This document shows positions 12,769 to 19,136 of a stretch of 19,136 nt of DNA, piece by piece (position 1 is the stretch's first letter; each line of letters begins with the position of its first letter). The position numbers and the translations under genes were made by a program. Source of the DNA: Opitutaceae bacterium (lineage in GTDB: Bacteria; Verrucomicrobiota; Verrucomicrobiae; Opitutales; Opitutaceae); the NCBI GenBank assembly GCA_031266495.1, contig JAISAX010000143.1:1-19136 (forward strand), in the 5' to 3' direction. The notes below the pieces were generated by a model. The model searched no databases. It was not told the DNA's origin and saw only the letters and a program-made list of their open reading frames with translations.

Positions 12769-14868
12769 TCACACAAAGGGCACAAACTTTTCCGCCCGGT
12801 TGTGGCGATTGATCCGTACCACGCGGGTGTCCGGCAGGCTTTCGATGAATTGCCGTCCGTAGGGTTTCTGGATGATCCGCGGGTCGAGGAGCGTGATGAC
12901 GCCGCGGTCGCGTGCGCTGCGAATGAGCCGGCCCACGCCTTGCCGGAAGGTCATCAGCGCTTCGGGCAGCGTGATCTCCTGGAAGGGGTTGCCGCCGCGT
13001 TCGCGCACGCGTTCCGTGCGGGCTTCGGGTATGGGGTGCGTGGGGACTTCGAAGGGGAGTCGCGTGATGATGACTTGCGAGAGCGCGTCGCCGGGTACGT
13101 CGATGCCTGTCCAGAAGCTGTCCGTGCCGAACAGGATGCCGTTGCCCGCTTCGCGCAGCAGCCGGGCTAGTTCGGTGCGCGAGGCGTCGCGGCCTTGCAT
13201 GAAAAAGGGCCGTTTTGCGCCTTCGTACACGGGTTCCAGTTCCTCGGCCACGCGTTTCATGTCGGCGTAGCTGGTGAAGAGGACCAGGGTGCCGCCTTGC
13301 GTGCGGCGGGTGCAGAAGTCGATGTAGTCGGTCAGGGATTCGAGGGCGAGGCGGGCGTCCCGGGGGGAGGGGGGGGGGATGTCGGTGGCGGCGTACACGC
13401 GCATCTGGCGGGCGTAGTCGAAGGGGGAGGTTTCGATGGCGGTGCGGGCGGCTTCGCCGCCGATGCGGTGCTGGAAGGGTTCGATGTGGCCGCCGAGGGC
13501 GAGGGTGGCGCTGGTGCAGAGGATGGCGGTGCCGCGGTCGAAGAGGGCGTCGCGGAGGCAGGGGGCTACGTCGATGGGCGCGGTGCGCAGGGTGATGATC
13601 GTCTGGCGGCGTCCGCTGCGTTCGGCCCAGTAAACGAGTTTGTCCGGCTCGGCGACGGCGAGGTATTGGCTGATGCCGGTCTGGCAGGTTTTGAGTTTTG
13701 TTGCCTGTTCGAGCATTTCCTGGCGTTGGCTGGAGTCGTCGGGGAGTTTGTCGGCGCGTGCGCGCACGACTTTGTGCAGCGCGGTGAGGGGGCCGTCGAG
13801 CCAGGGTTCGGCAAAGCCTTCCGTGCGCACGCGGGCGATGGGGCGTTGCTGGAGGAGTTTTTCCTCGATGTGGGCAAAGAACTGGCGGGCGGCTTCGAGG
13901 GCGTCGTCCACGAGCTGGAGTTCGTGGGGGAGGGCGCCGGTTTTTTTGAGGAGGCCGCGGCGGGTGCGCGGGTTGTAGAGGTATTTGAGCATGCGGTCCA
14001 CGCCGTAGCTGCTGATGCGCAGTCCGAAGTAGTCGGTGGCGACGGCGGGCACGGTGTGGGCTTCGTCGAGGACGACAAAGTCGTCGGGAAAGAGCACGCC
14101 GCGGGTCTTGCCGCCGGGGGCGCCGCCGCCGGCGTTGAGGAGGGCGAAGAGGAGCGAGTGGTTGACGATGATGGCGTGGGCTTTGCTGATGCGGGCGCGG
14201 GCGCGTTGGTAAAAACAGGTTTCGCAGTTGCAGTATTTGCGGGCGCAGGCGGAGGAGTCGGCGTTGACGAGTTCCCAGACTTCGGGGGCGGGGGGGGGGT
14301 TGAGTTCGTGGCGGAGTCCTTCGGGCGTGGTTTGCGCCCAGTCGGCGATGCGCTGGAGTTCGGCGTGCTCGGGGGTGGTAAAGAGTTCGTGTTTGTCGCG
14401 CAGGGCGGCGGCGAGGCGCGTCGTGCACAGGTAGTTGCCTTTGCCGACGAGGACGGCGGACTTGAAACCGGCGTAGGCGGCGGTCTCCGGCGAGGCCGAG
14501 AATACGCGGCGGCAGAGGGGCAGGTCTTTGCGGTCGATCTGTTCCTGGAGGGCGATCGTGTGGGTGGAGACGATCATCTGCCGGCTCTGGTCCATGGCGT
14601 GAATGATGCCGGGGAGGAGGTACGCGAGGGATTTCCCAACGCCGGTGCCGGCTTCGAAGAGGAGCGGGGTGTTGTCGGCGAACGAACGGGCGACGGCGCG
14701 GGCCATCGTTTCCTGTTGCGGGCGGTGTTCGAGCTTGAGGCCGGCCTGAAGCGTGCCGCCGGGGGCGAAGACGTGCGCGGAGAGTCGCGGTGCGCGCGAC
14801 GGCGGTGGCCGCTCCGGGGAGGGGGAGGGGGGGGGGGGGGCGCCGTTGGTTTCGCTCAGGCCGATCAT
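12769..14868 (-). CDS. dinG: ATP-dependent DNA helicase, DinG/XPD (Rad3) family
   Basis: This 699-residue superfamily 2 helicase with an iron-sulfur domain unwinds DNA 5'-3' and is linked to repair and R-loop or replication-conflict removal. Motifs in order: Walker A FEAGTGVGKS (71-80), STHTIALQEQ (101-110), the Fe-S cysteines Cys148 in KGNYLC and Cys208, Cys213, Cys215, Cys218 in CARKYCNCETC, HAIIVNHSLL (231-240), the DEAH box in VVLDEAH (265-271), and near the C-terminus FGTDSFWTGIDVPGD and QGVGRLIRSARDRG. E. coli DinG is similar in length (716). The start is taken as the ATG at 14868; the frame stays open further upstream, but that part looks non-coding. Residues 9-25 are Pro-rich, encoded by a G14 tract (plus-strand sense), and two more G10 tracts lie in the gene. 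It lies downstream of leuA on the same strand, separated by a large inverted repeat. Confidence 0.93.
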   Translation of the reverse strand: MIGLSETNGAPPPPSPSPERPPPSRAPRLSAHVFAPGGTLQAGLKLEHRPQQETMARAVARSFADNTPLLFEAGTGVGKSLAYLLPGIIHAMDQSRQMIVSTHTIALQEQIDRKDLPLCRRVFSASPETAAYAGFKSAVLVGKGNYLCTTRLAAALRDKHELFTTPEHAELQRIADWAQTTPEGLRHELNPPPAPEVWELVNADSSACARKYCNCETCFYQRARARISKAHAIIVNHSLLFALLNAGGGAPGGKTRGVLFPDDFVVLDEAHTVPAVATDYFGLRISSYGVDRMLKYLYNPRTRRGLLKKTGALPHELQLVDDALEAARQFFAHIEEKLLQQRPIARVRTEGFAEPWLDGPLTALHKVVRARADKLPDDSSQRQEMLEQATKLKTCQTGISQYLAVAEPDKLVYWAERSGRRQTIITLRTAPIDVAPCLRDALFDRGTAILCTSATLALGGHIEPFQHRIGGEAARTAIETSPFDYARQMRVYAATDIPPPSPRDARLALESLTDYIDFCTRRTQGGTLVLFTSYADMKRVAEELEPVYEGAKRPFFMQGRDASRTELARLLREAGNGILFGTDSFWTGIDVPGDALSQVIITRLPFEVPTHPIPEARTERVRERGGNPFQEITLPEALMTFRQGVGRLIRSARDRGVITLLDPRIIQKPYGRQFIESLPDTRVVRINRHNRAEKFVPFV
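14827..14840 (+). repeat. G14 homopolymer near the 5' end of dinG
   Basis: Fourteen consecutive G on the plus strand give the CCC codons of residues 10-14 of the helicase. A slip of one base would frameshift the gene within its first 15 codons. G10 tracts also lie at 13369-13378 and 14290-14299 in the same gene. Confidence 0.95.
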
Positions 14869-14994
14869 GAGGGTGGTGTGGTGCGGGAGGTGCGGGAGGT
14901 GCGGATGCGGAAAAATCCCGAGCTTCCCGGGACGAGGGAACAAGAGCAAGTGCGCAAGGACCGGGCGCATCCCGAAAAGTGGACAGGCCCCGGC

Positions 14995-15138
14995 CCGGAG
15001 CGGCGGCATTCCTGCCGCTGCGACGAGGCGCTTCGCGCCTCGCCACTTTGCCTCTCCGCCGATCAGCCCGCCGATCAGCCCGGCGACGCTTTACTGTCAA
15101 TCCGATCCGTCGCAGCGGCAGGAATGCCGCCGCTCCGG
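14995..15138. repeat. 144-bp inverted repeat with perfect 31-base arms between leuA and dinG
   Basis: Arms 14995-15025 and 15108-15138 are perfect inverted copies starting CCGGAGCGGCGGC. Each arm contains its own hairpin (GCGGCA-TTCC-TGCCGC and its complement). The 82-bp centre has another hairpin, CGAGGCGC-TTC-GCGCCTCG (15024-15042), and a 12-bp direct repeat GCCGATCAGCCC twice (15058-15081). The right arm ends three bases after the leuA stop, so transcripts leaving leuA would fold here. It could attenuate or end transcription before dinG, but no T tract follows. Confidence 0.9.
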
Positions 15139-15141
15139 CGC

Positions 15142-16809
15142 TCAGGCGAGCGAGCGATTCACGGCGCTGACGACGGCCTTGATCGAGGCGAGTTCGATGT
15201 TGGTATCCATGCCGGCGCCGAAGAAGGTGTTTCCGCCCGGCATGCTTTTGACCTGGATATACGAGACCGCCAGCGTGTCGGCTCCGCGGCCGACCGAGTG
15301 CTCGGAATAGCTGACCAGCTCGAACGGCGGCACGCCGGCCGTGGCGAGCGCGCGCACGAAGGCGTCGATCGGGCCGTTGCCGCGCGCGCACACGGTCTGC
15401 GCCTGGCCGTTGTGGATGATCCGGGCTTCGCAGATGACGGCGCTGTCGCGTTCGGTGGTATTCGTGACGCTTTCGAGCGCGAGCGGCGTGCGCCGGTCGA
15501 TGTACTCGTGAACGAAGGCGTCGTGAATGTCCGCAGGCGTAAGTTCGGTGCCTTTGGTGTCGGCGAGGTCGTTGACGACCTTGCCGATCTCCTTGTGCAT
15601 GAGCTTGGGGAGCTGGTAGCCGAACTCGTTTTCGAGTATGTAGGCGACGCCGCCTTTGCCGGACTGCGAATTGATGCGGATGATCGCCTTGTAGTTGCGC
15701 CCGACATCGGCCGGGTCGATCGTGATGTAGAGCGTCGTCCACGGCTGGCCGGGTTTCTGGTGGGGCCAGGATTTTTTGATGGCGTCCTGGTGGGAGCCGC
15801 TGAAGGCGGTGAACACGAGGTCGCCGGCGTAGGGATGGCGCGGGTGTACCTCCATGCGCGTGCAGCGTTCGTACACCTCGCGGATGGCGTTGATGTTGCT
15901 GAAGTCGAGGTTCGGGTGGACGCCCTGCGTGTAGAGGTTGAGCGCCACCGTCACGATATCGAGATTGCCGGTGCGTTCGCCGTTGCCGAAGAGCGTGCCT
16001 TCGACGCGGTCGGCGCCGGCGAGCAAGGCCAGTTCGGTGGCGGCCACGCCGGTGCCGCGGTCGTTGTGCGTGTGGAGCGAGACGAGCGTGGCGTCGCGAC
16101 GCGTGAGGCGCCAGCACATCCACTCGATCTGGTCGGCATGGACGTTGGGCGTAGCGTACTCGACGGTGGCGGGCAGGTTGATGATGATCTTGTCCTGCGG
16201 CGTGGGTTGCCAGACGTCGGTGACGGCTTCGCAGACTTCGAGCGCAAAATCGAGTTCGGTGCTGTTAAAACTCTCCGGCGAGTATTGCAGGCGGAGGCGC
16301 GTGCCTTCGGTGATGAGCGGGGCGGCGTGTTTTTTGAGCAATTCGACACCGCGCACGGCGATGCCCTTGATGTCGTCCCTGGTCGCGCCGAAGACGTACT
16401 GGCGCTGGCAGGGCGAGGTGGAATTGTAGAGATGGAAGATGACGTTTTTCGCGCCGCGCAAGGCCTGGAGGGAGCGCGTGATGAGCTCCTCGCGGCACTG
16501 GCAGAGGATCTGGATGGCGACGCCGTCGGGGATGCGTTTTTCGTCGATGAGGCGGCGGCAGAAATCGAACTCGATCTGCGAGGCGGAGGGGAAACCGACC
16601 TCGATTTCCTTGAAGCCGATGCGGACGAGCATGTCGAAAAACTCGAGTTTTTCCGCGACGCTCATGGGCTGGGCGAGCGCCTGGTTGCCGTCGCGGAGAT
16701 CGACGCTGCACCAGACGGGAGCCTGCGTATGGGTGCGCGACGGCCATTGTCGGTCGGGCAAGTTCACCGGCGGGAAAGGCCGGTATTTGGTGACGGGAGC
16801 GGATTGCAT
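15142..16809 (-). CDS. leuA: 2-isopropylmalate synthase
   Basis: This 555-residue enzyme condenses acetyl-CoA with 2-oxoisovalerate, the first committed step of leucine synthesis in the cytosol. The TIM-barrel catalytic part has DLRDGNQAL (37-45), GFKEIEVGFPSASQIEFDF (65-83), the metal site SLHTHNDRGTG (244-254) and the signature GTLFGNGERTGN (271-282). The C-terminal third, from about residue 425, is the LeuA regulatory domain that binds leucine, with ARGNGPIDAFVRALATAG in it. Length and the Trp-rich N-terminal arm (DRQWPSRTHTQAPVWCSVDL) match the longer, type 2 enzymes known from Actinobacteria, Proteobacteria and fungi. The ATG at 16809 has a long CA-rich leader with no Shine-Dalgarno sequence. 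leuB, leuC and leuD are not nearby. Feedback inhibition by leucine is expected from the domain; transcriptional control is not visible. Confidence 0.96.
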   Translation of the reverse strand: MQSAPVTKYRPFPPVNLPDRQWPSRTHTQAPVWCSVDLRDGNQALAQPMSVAEKLEFFDMLVRIGFKEIEVGFPSASQIEFDFCRRLIDEKRIPDGVAIQILCQCREELITRSLQALRGAKNVIFHLYNSTSPCQRQYVFGATRDDIKGIAVRGVELLKKHAAPLITEGTRLRLQYSPESFNSTELDFALEVCEAVTDVWQPTPQDKIIINLPATVEYATPNVHADQIEWMCWRLTRRDATLVSLHTHNDRGTGVAATELALLAGADRVEGTLFGNGERTGNLDIVTVALNLYTQGVHPNLDFSNINAIREVYERCTRMEVHPRHPYAGDLVFTAFSGSHQDAIKKSWPHQKPGQPWTTLYITIDPADVGRNYKAIIRINSQSGKGGVAYILENEFGYQLPKLMHKEIGKVVNDLADTKGTELTPADIHDAFVHEYIDRRTPLALESVTNTTERDSAVICEARIIHNGQAQTVCARGNGPIDAFVRALATAGVPPFELVSYSEHSVGRGADTLAVSYIQVKSMPGGNTFFGAGMDTNIELASIKAVVSAVNRSLA

Positions 16810-17160
16810 GATGGTGAGTGGTGTTGGTTTTGGTGTTGGTTTTGGTTTTGAAAAAAAGTGTTAAACGGAAACCCGGCGCATGTGAACAGGGAATGGCCAA
16901 GCCGATGCCGGTAGATCGGGCTCGCTACGGGGGGGGGGGACGCACGATCAGCCGCTGCCGGGCGGCCGTTTCAGTGACCGTGCGCCAGAGTAAGTCGCAG
17001 GAGATCCGTGTGCGTGTTTCGCATCAAGGCCGGGAGCAATAAGCGAACGCGGGGGGCGGCGTCAAGGACGCTGCGTGGAGGCAGGTTTTGCAGGGGTGCA
17101 ACTCAAAGCGGTGGGAACAGACGTAGGGGCGCCGCCCCCGCATTATCCGATGAGTATGAA
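16810..17160 (-). promoter_or_regulatory. leuA upstream region with a 12-bp tandem repeat leader
   Basis: The first 40 bases upstream of leuA contain 2.5 copies of a 12-mer (16820-16849; GGTGTTGGTTTT on plus, so AAAACCAACACC in the transcript), next to a T7 run in the transcript. A possible promoter farther up reads TTGACG (17065-17060), 17 bp, TTATTG (17042-17037) on the minus strand; the -10 is poor, so this is weak. A G11 tract lies at 16929-16939. I saw no leucine-rich leader peptide or T-box. Confidence 0.35.
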
Positions 17161-17204
17161 CACAAAACCCCCGGAGGCGGACCACTGGCGCGTCCGCCTC
17201 CGGG
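17161..17204 (-). terminator. Intrinsic terminator after the second PEP-CTERM gene
   Basis: On the minus strand CCCGGAGGCGGAC (17204-17192) pairs perfectly with GTCCGCCTCCGGG (17182-17170) across a nine-base loop, followed by GGTTTTGTGTT. It begins seven bases after the stop codon of the PEP-CTERM gene. Confidence 0.8.
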
Positions 17205-17210
17205 AAAGGG

Positions 17211-18149
17211 TCAGCGGCGCACGTCGCGACTACGCCGCATCGTCACCCACGCCAGCAGCGCCAGTCCGGCCAGCGCCGCATACCCGGCAGGCTCGGGCAC
17301 CGCTGCCGTTGATATGGTCACGTAAAGGGTGTACGTGTCCGTGATCTCATCAAGGCCGAGACCCAATTCCGCTTTCGCATTCGCCATGCTGTCTCCGCTC
17401 AACGTGATGAGTTCCAGCAGGCTCAAATCAACAGGTCCTTCCTCGGTGGACGGACTAACGAGCATGGAGATGCCGCTGATGAGCGACCAGGTGCCCTCGG
17501 CGAATCCGTTCAGTTCAATGTTGTACCATGGGCCGGTATAGTCAGGGAACTCCTCCTCCGCCATCCCCGTCTCCGCCAATATATAATTGAGGTCCAGCAT
17601 CCCGATCATCGGTGCCGAGATCCAGGCATTGGCACCATCCTGCCCGTTGTTGTTGAAGACCAGGTTCTGCCATCCTACAATTCCGGTCGTGGATATGTGG
17701 GAACCTGCCGCCATCTCCACCATTCCCATAAAATGAGGGATCTTGTCGCTCCCGGTGAGGTTCACAGTCGCCCCGGAGCCGAGCGTCAAGCTTGCGGGCA
17801 CCACTTCACCGTCGACCTCGCTATACAAGACCTCGATTATGGCTCCGGAATAGCTGCTTTCGGCCTCCATGACAACATGGCCGGCAACGTAAAGGCCCAT
17901 GTCTGCCTGGTTCACGGACTGGCCCTCCCCGAGGGTGACCGTGTGCCCAGCGTTAATATGGATGTATTTGGTCGCATCGGGGATGCCATACGAATCCCAT
18001 GTAGCGGAGTCGGACCAGTTGCCGCTCTGGACGGACTCGTGATAGTAATCCGCGAAGCCGGGGCTGGTCCCGAAGAAGACCGCGAGGGCCAACGCGGGCA
18101 ACGCCCGCCGCAGCGGGCCGCCGCCGTTGGTGTGTATCTGGTTTTTCAT
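17211..18149 (-). CDS. PEP-CTERM sorting-domain protein (312 residues)
   Basis: This secreted protein has a signal peptide (MKNQIHTNGGGPLRRALPALALAVFFGTSPGFA) and a C-terminal PEP-CTERM tail: VPEPAGYAALAG, a hydrophobic helix, then RRSRDVRR. The mature start SGNWSDSATWDSYGIPDATKYIHI followed by GHTVTLGEG is the pattern seen at the head of many secreted beta-helix proteins. The rest is rich in Gly, Ser and hydrophobic repeats (SLTLGSGATVNLTG), consistent with beta-helix. The function is unknown, probably surface or exopolysaccharide-associated. Start choice: ATG 18149 begins just before the signal peptide; ATG 18170 would add seven residues, and the frame is open to 18326. None has a Shine-Dalgarno sequence. 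A strong terminator follows. The region upstream carries copy 2 of the dispersed repeat. Confidence 0.85.
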   Translation of the reverse strand: MKNQIHTNGGGPLRRALPALALAVFFGTSPGFADYYHESVQSGNWSDSATWDSYGIPDATKYIHINAGHTVTLGEGQSVNQADMGLYVAGHVVMEAESSYSGAIIEVLYSEVDGEVVPASLTLGSGATVNLTGSDKIPHFMGMVEMAAGSHISTTGIVGWQNLVFNNNGQDGANAWISAPMIGMLDLNYILAETGMAEEEFPDYTGPWYNIELNGFAEGTWSLISGISMLVSPSTEEGPVDLSLLELITLSGDSMANAKAELGLGLDEITDTYTLYVTISTAAVPEPAGYAALAGLALLAWVTMRRSRDVRR

Positions 18150-18200
18150 TATACCGGTGTTATTTCTCATGGCGAAAAGGATGGGAAGCGACATGGGCGA

Positions 18201-18218
18201 GACAAACGCGTCACAAGG
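18201..18218. repeat. Extra copy of the GACAA-CGTCACAAGG box
   Basis: GACAAACGCGTCACAAGG here resembles GACAAGCGTCACAAGG at 18315-18330 and GGCAACCGTCACAAGATC at 12352-12369. Two copies therefore lie upstream of the PEP-CTERM gene at 18149, about 100 bp apart, which would suit a regulator binding site. Confidence 0.5.
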
Positions 18219-18251
18219 ACGCATCCCGGCCACATTGACGGGAGCGTTTCC

Positions 18252-18382
18252 GGGCGTATCCCGAAATCGTCCCGCCGGCTGCGGTGGCGCGAGATACCCA
18301 TCTCCAGTCAGGCCGACAAGCGTCACAAGGTCAAACCGCGTTGTCCGGAAGATGTGCTACAAGATTCCTGCGCAACCCCTTG
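18252..18382 (-). repeat. Dispersed ~130-bp repeat, copy 2, upstream of a PEP-CTERM gene
   Basis: It is homologous to 12280-12415 in the same orientation. The best-kept parts on the minus strand are CAGGAAT, CACATCTTC, TTGA-CTTGTGACG and GGTATCT. One minus-strand frame gives HIF...RFDLVT in both copies, directly after a stop codon in each, so a small coding remnant is possible. A promoter or leader RNA shared by several genes is equally likely. Confidence 0.65.
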
Positions 18383-18496
18383 AATCGCATTAAAAGTAAC
18401 GACGCTCATGCCGGGGCCCGGAGCGGGCGGGGACGAGCGGCGGGGGCGGTTCGCCCTGGCGACGAGGCGGGGCAGGACAGGGTTCCCTGCCGACTG

Positions 18497-18991
18497 TCAA
18501 AGTGTTTTGCCGGATGTTTTGTCGGGGGAGGTGCGTTGGCCTTCGATGGTGAGCAGGGGCGCATCGCCCCGCAGCCAGACGGCCAGATGGGCGGCGACCG
18601 TCGTTTCGAGGAGGCGCGTGCGACCCTTGAGCGCACACTCCCAGATCGTGGCGACGCGCCAGCCGCGGGCGACGAGGGCGGCAAGGGCTTCCTTGTCGTG
18701 GCGGCGGTTGCCGACGATCTTGGCCGTCCAGAAAGCGCGGCGGGTGCCGGGGAGTTTGAAGAGATGGCAGTTTTCCTGATGGCCGTGCCAGAAACAGCCA
18801 TGGACGAACACCACGGCACGGTAGCGGGGGAGGACGATGTCGGGCCTGCCGGGGAGGTCGCGGCCGTGGAGCCGGAAGCGAAATCCGTCCCGGTGCAGCA
18901 ACTGGCGGATGCGGATTTCCGGCTTCGTATTCTCGCCACGAATACCGCTCATCATCCGGCTGCGCGTCGCCTTGCTTACGATATCGGTCAT
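18497..18991 (-). CDS. vsr: Very-short-patch-repair (Vsr) DNA mismatch endonuclease
   Basis: This 164-residue nuclease nicks DNA 5' of T:G mismatches that arise when 5-methylcytosine deaminates. It matches the E. coli Vsr pattern nearly residue for residue: KATRSRMMSGIRGENTKPE (7-25, with Glu25), FRFRLHGRDLPGRPDIVLP (37-55, catalytic Asp51) and VFVHGCFWHGH (61-71), with catalytic His69 and zinc ligands Cys66, His71, Cys75 and Cys119 (WEC). The last two are shifted by two from E. coli, as if by a two-residue insertion. It is complete at both ends. Vsr genes usually accompany a cytosine-5 DNA methyltransferase; none is in this window, though one could lie beyond the right edge. The start at 18991 lies 14 bp from a 25-bp perfect inverted repeat, and there is no Shine-Dalgarno sequence. 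Confidence 0.95.
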   Translation of the reverse strand: MTDIVSKATRSRMMSGIRGENTKPEIRIRQLLHRDGFRFRLHGRDLPGRPDIVLPRYRAVVFVHGCFWHGHQENCHLFKLPGTRRAFWTAKIVGNRRHDKEALAALVARGWRVATIWECALKGRTRLLETTVAAHLAVWLRGDAPLLTIEGQRTSPDKTSGKTL

Positions 18992-19005
18992 GGATCGGGG
19001 AAGAT

Positions 19006-19096
19006 GTGCCCACGAAACACCCGAAAAGACACGAAAAAAAGACCAGCCGCTGCTTCAGGTTTCCGTTTCGGGTCTTTTCGGGTGTTTCGTGGGCAC
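19006..19096. repeat. Perfect 25-base inverted repeat upstream of vsr
   Basis: Arms 19006-19030 (starting GTGCCCACGAAACACC) and 19072-19096 are perfect inverted copies. After one mismatch, CGAAA (19032-19036) pairs with TTTCG (19066-19070). The arm has an internal ACGAAACAC / ACGAAA rhythm. It would form a very stable hairpin in any transcript entering vsr from the right. It could be a terminator of an upstream gene, though no T tract follows on either strand, or a dispersed genomic repeat. Confidence 0.9.
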
Positions 19097-19136
19097 GAGT
19101 TTGTGGAATTCAGGCCCGGGCCAGTTCGGGCTGGGT

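Noticed and set aside
13195..16851. Plus-strand open frame of 1218 codons antisense to dinG and leuA
   Set aside because: It is antisense to two genes with complete family motifs. Its product is a Gly/Val/Ala/Asp-rich mirror typical of GC-rich codon bias and has no recognisable domain.
18148..18153. TATAAT on the minus strand as a -10 box of the second PEP-CTERM gene
   Set aside because: It overlaps the proposed start codon at 18149, so transcription would begin inside the signal peptide, and no -35 is visible at 17 bp.
19110..19136. Possible C-terminus (TQPELARA, then stop) of a minus-strand gene entering from the right
   Set aside because: Only eight codons are visible, too few to support a gene. 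If real, the inverted repeat 19006-19096 would lie at its 3' end.

Overview
The window is a GC-rich bacterial chromosome segment, most likely from Verrucomicrobiota of the Opitutaceae type. This rests on two proteins with Verrucomicrobia-style PEP-CTERM tails (V-P-E-P, hydrophobic helix, Arg cluster), FG-GAP secreted protein architecture, and the general gene complement. It is an inference; there is no rRNA or tRNA in the window to anchor it. Nearly every gene lacks a Shine-Dalgarno sequence and instead has an A/C- or pyrimidine-rich leader.

Layout. 1-1437: the N-terminal part of glutamine-dependent NAD synthetase (nadE, minus, cut by the window edge), divergent from pdxH (plus). 1438-2900: a doubtful small membrane protein, then a calcineurin-like metallophosphoesterase that meets a GH4 glycosidase tail to tail. 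2898-6488: the GH4 alpha-galactosidase-like gene (minus), a small protein made of two ribbon-helix-helix units (plus), and an AspC-type aminotransferase (plus). 6527-10636: a secreted-protein operon on the minus strand. A 1130-residue protein with a seven-bladed FG-GAP propeller is followed 20 bp later by a 210-residue PEP-CTERM protein and a good terminator. 10661-12768: one hypothetical gene and a long gene-poor stretch full of palindromes and short repeats. 12769-16809: a DinG/XPD-type Fe-S helicase and 2-isopropylmalate synthase (leuA), both minus, separated by a 144-bp inverted repeat. 16810-18149: the leuA leader, then a second PEP-CTERM protein with its own terminator. 18497-18991: a Vsr-type mismatch endonuclease, with a perfect 25-bp inverted repeat just upstream.

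The housekeeping genes (NAD, PLP, leucine and amino-acid metabolism, DNA repair) are ordinary and do not form one pathway. The accessory content is surface or extracellular: a propeller protein plus exosortase substrates, with no exosortase in view, and a GH4 enzyme for galactosides.

The least explained part is non-coding. (1) A 174-bp element at 12423-12596 is built of four consecutive perfect hairpins nested in a longer inverted repeat, and a 65-bp neighbour shares its termini. (2) Eight copies of a 17-20 bp box, five forward then three inverted, lie at 11634-11948. (3) Two more nested inverted repeats lie at 10661-10756 and 14995-15138. (4) A roughly 130-bp sequence is present twice, at 12280-12415 and 18252-18382. 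(5) There is an excess of long G/C homopolymers, three of them inside dinG. No transposase, CRISPR array, tRNA or rRNA was found.
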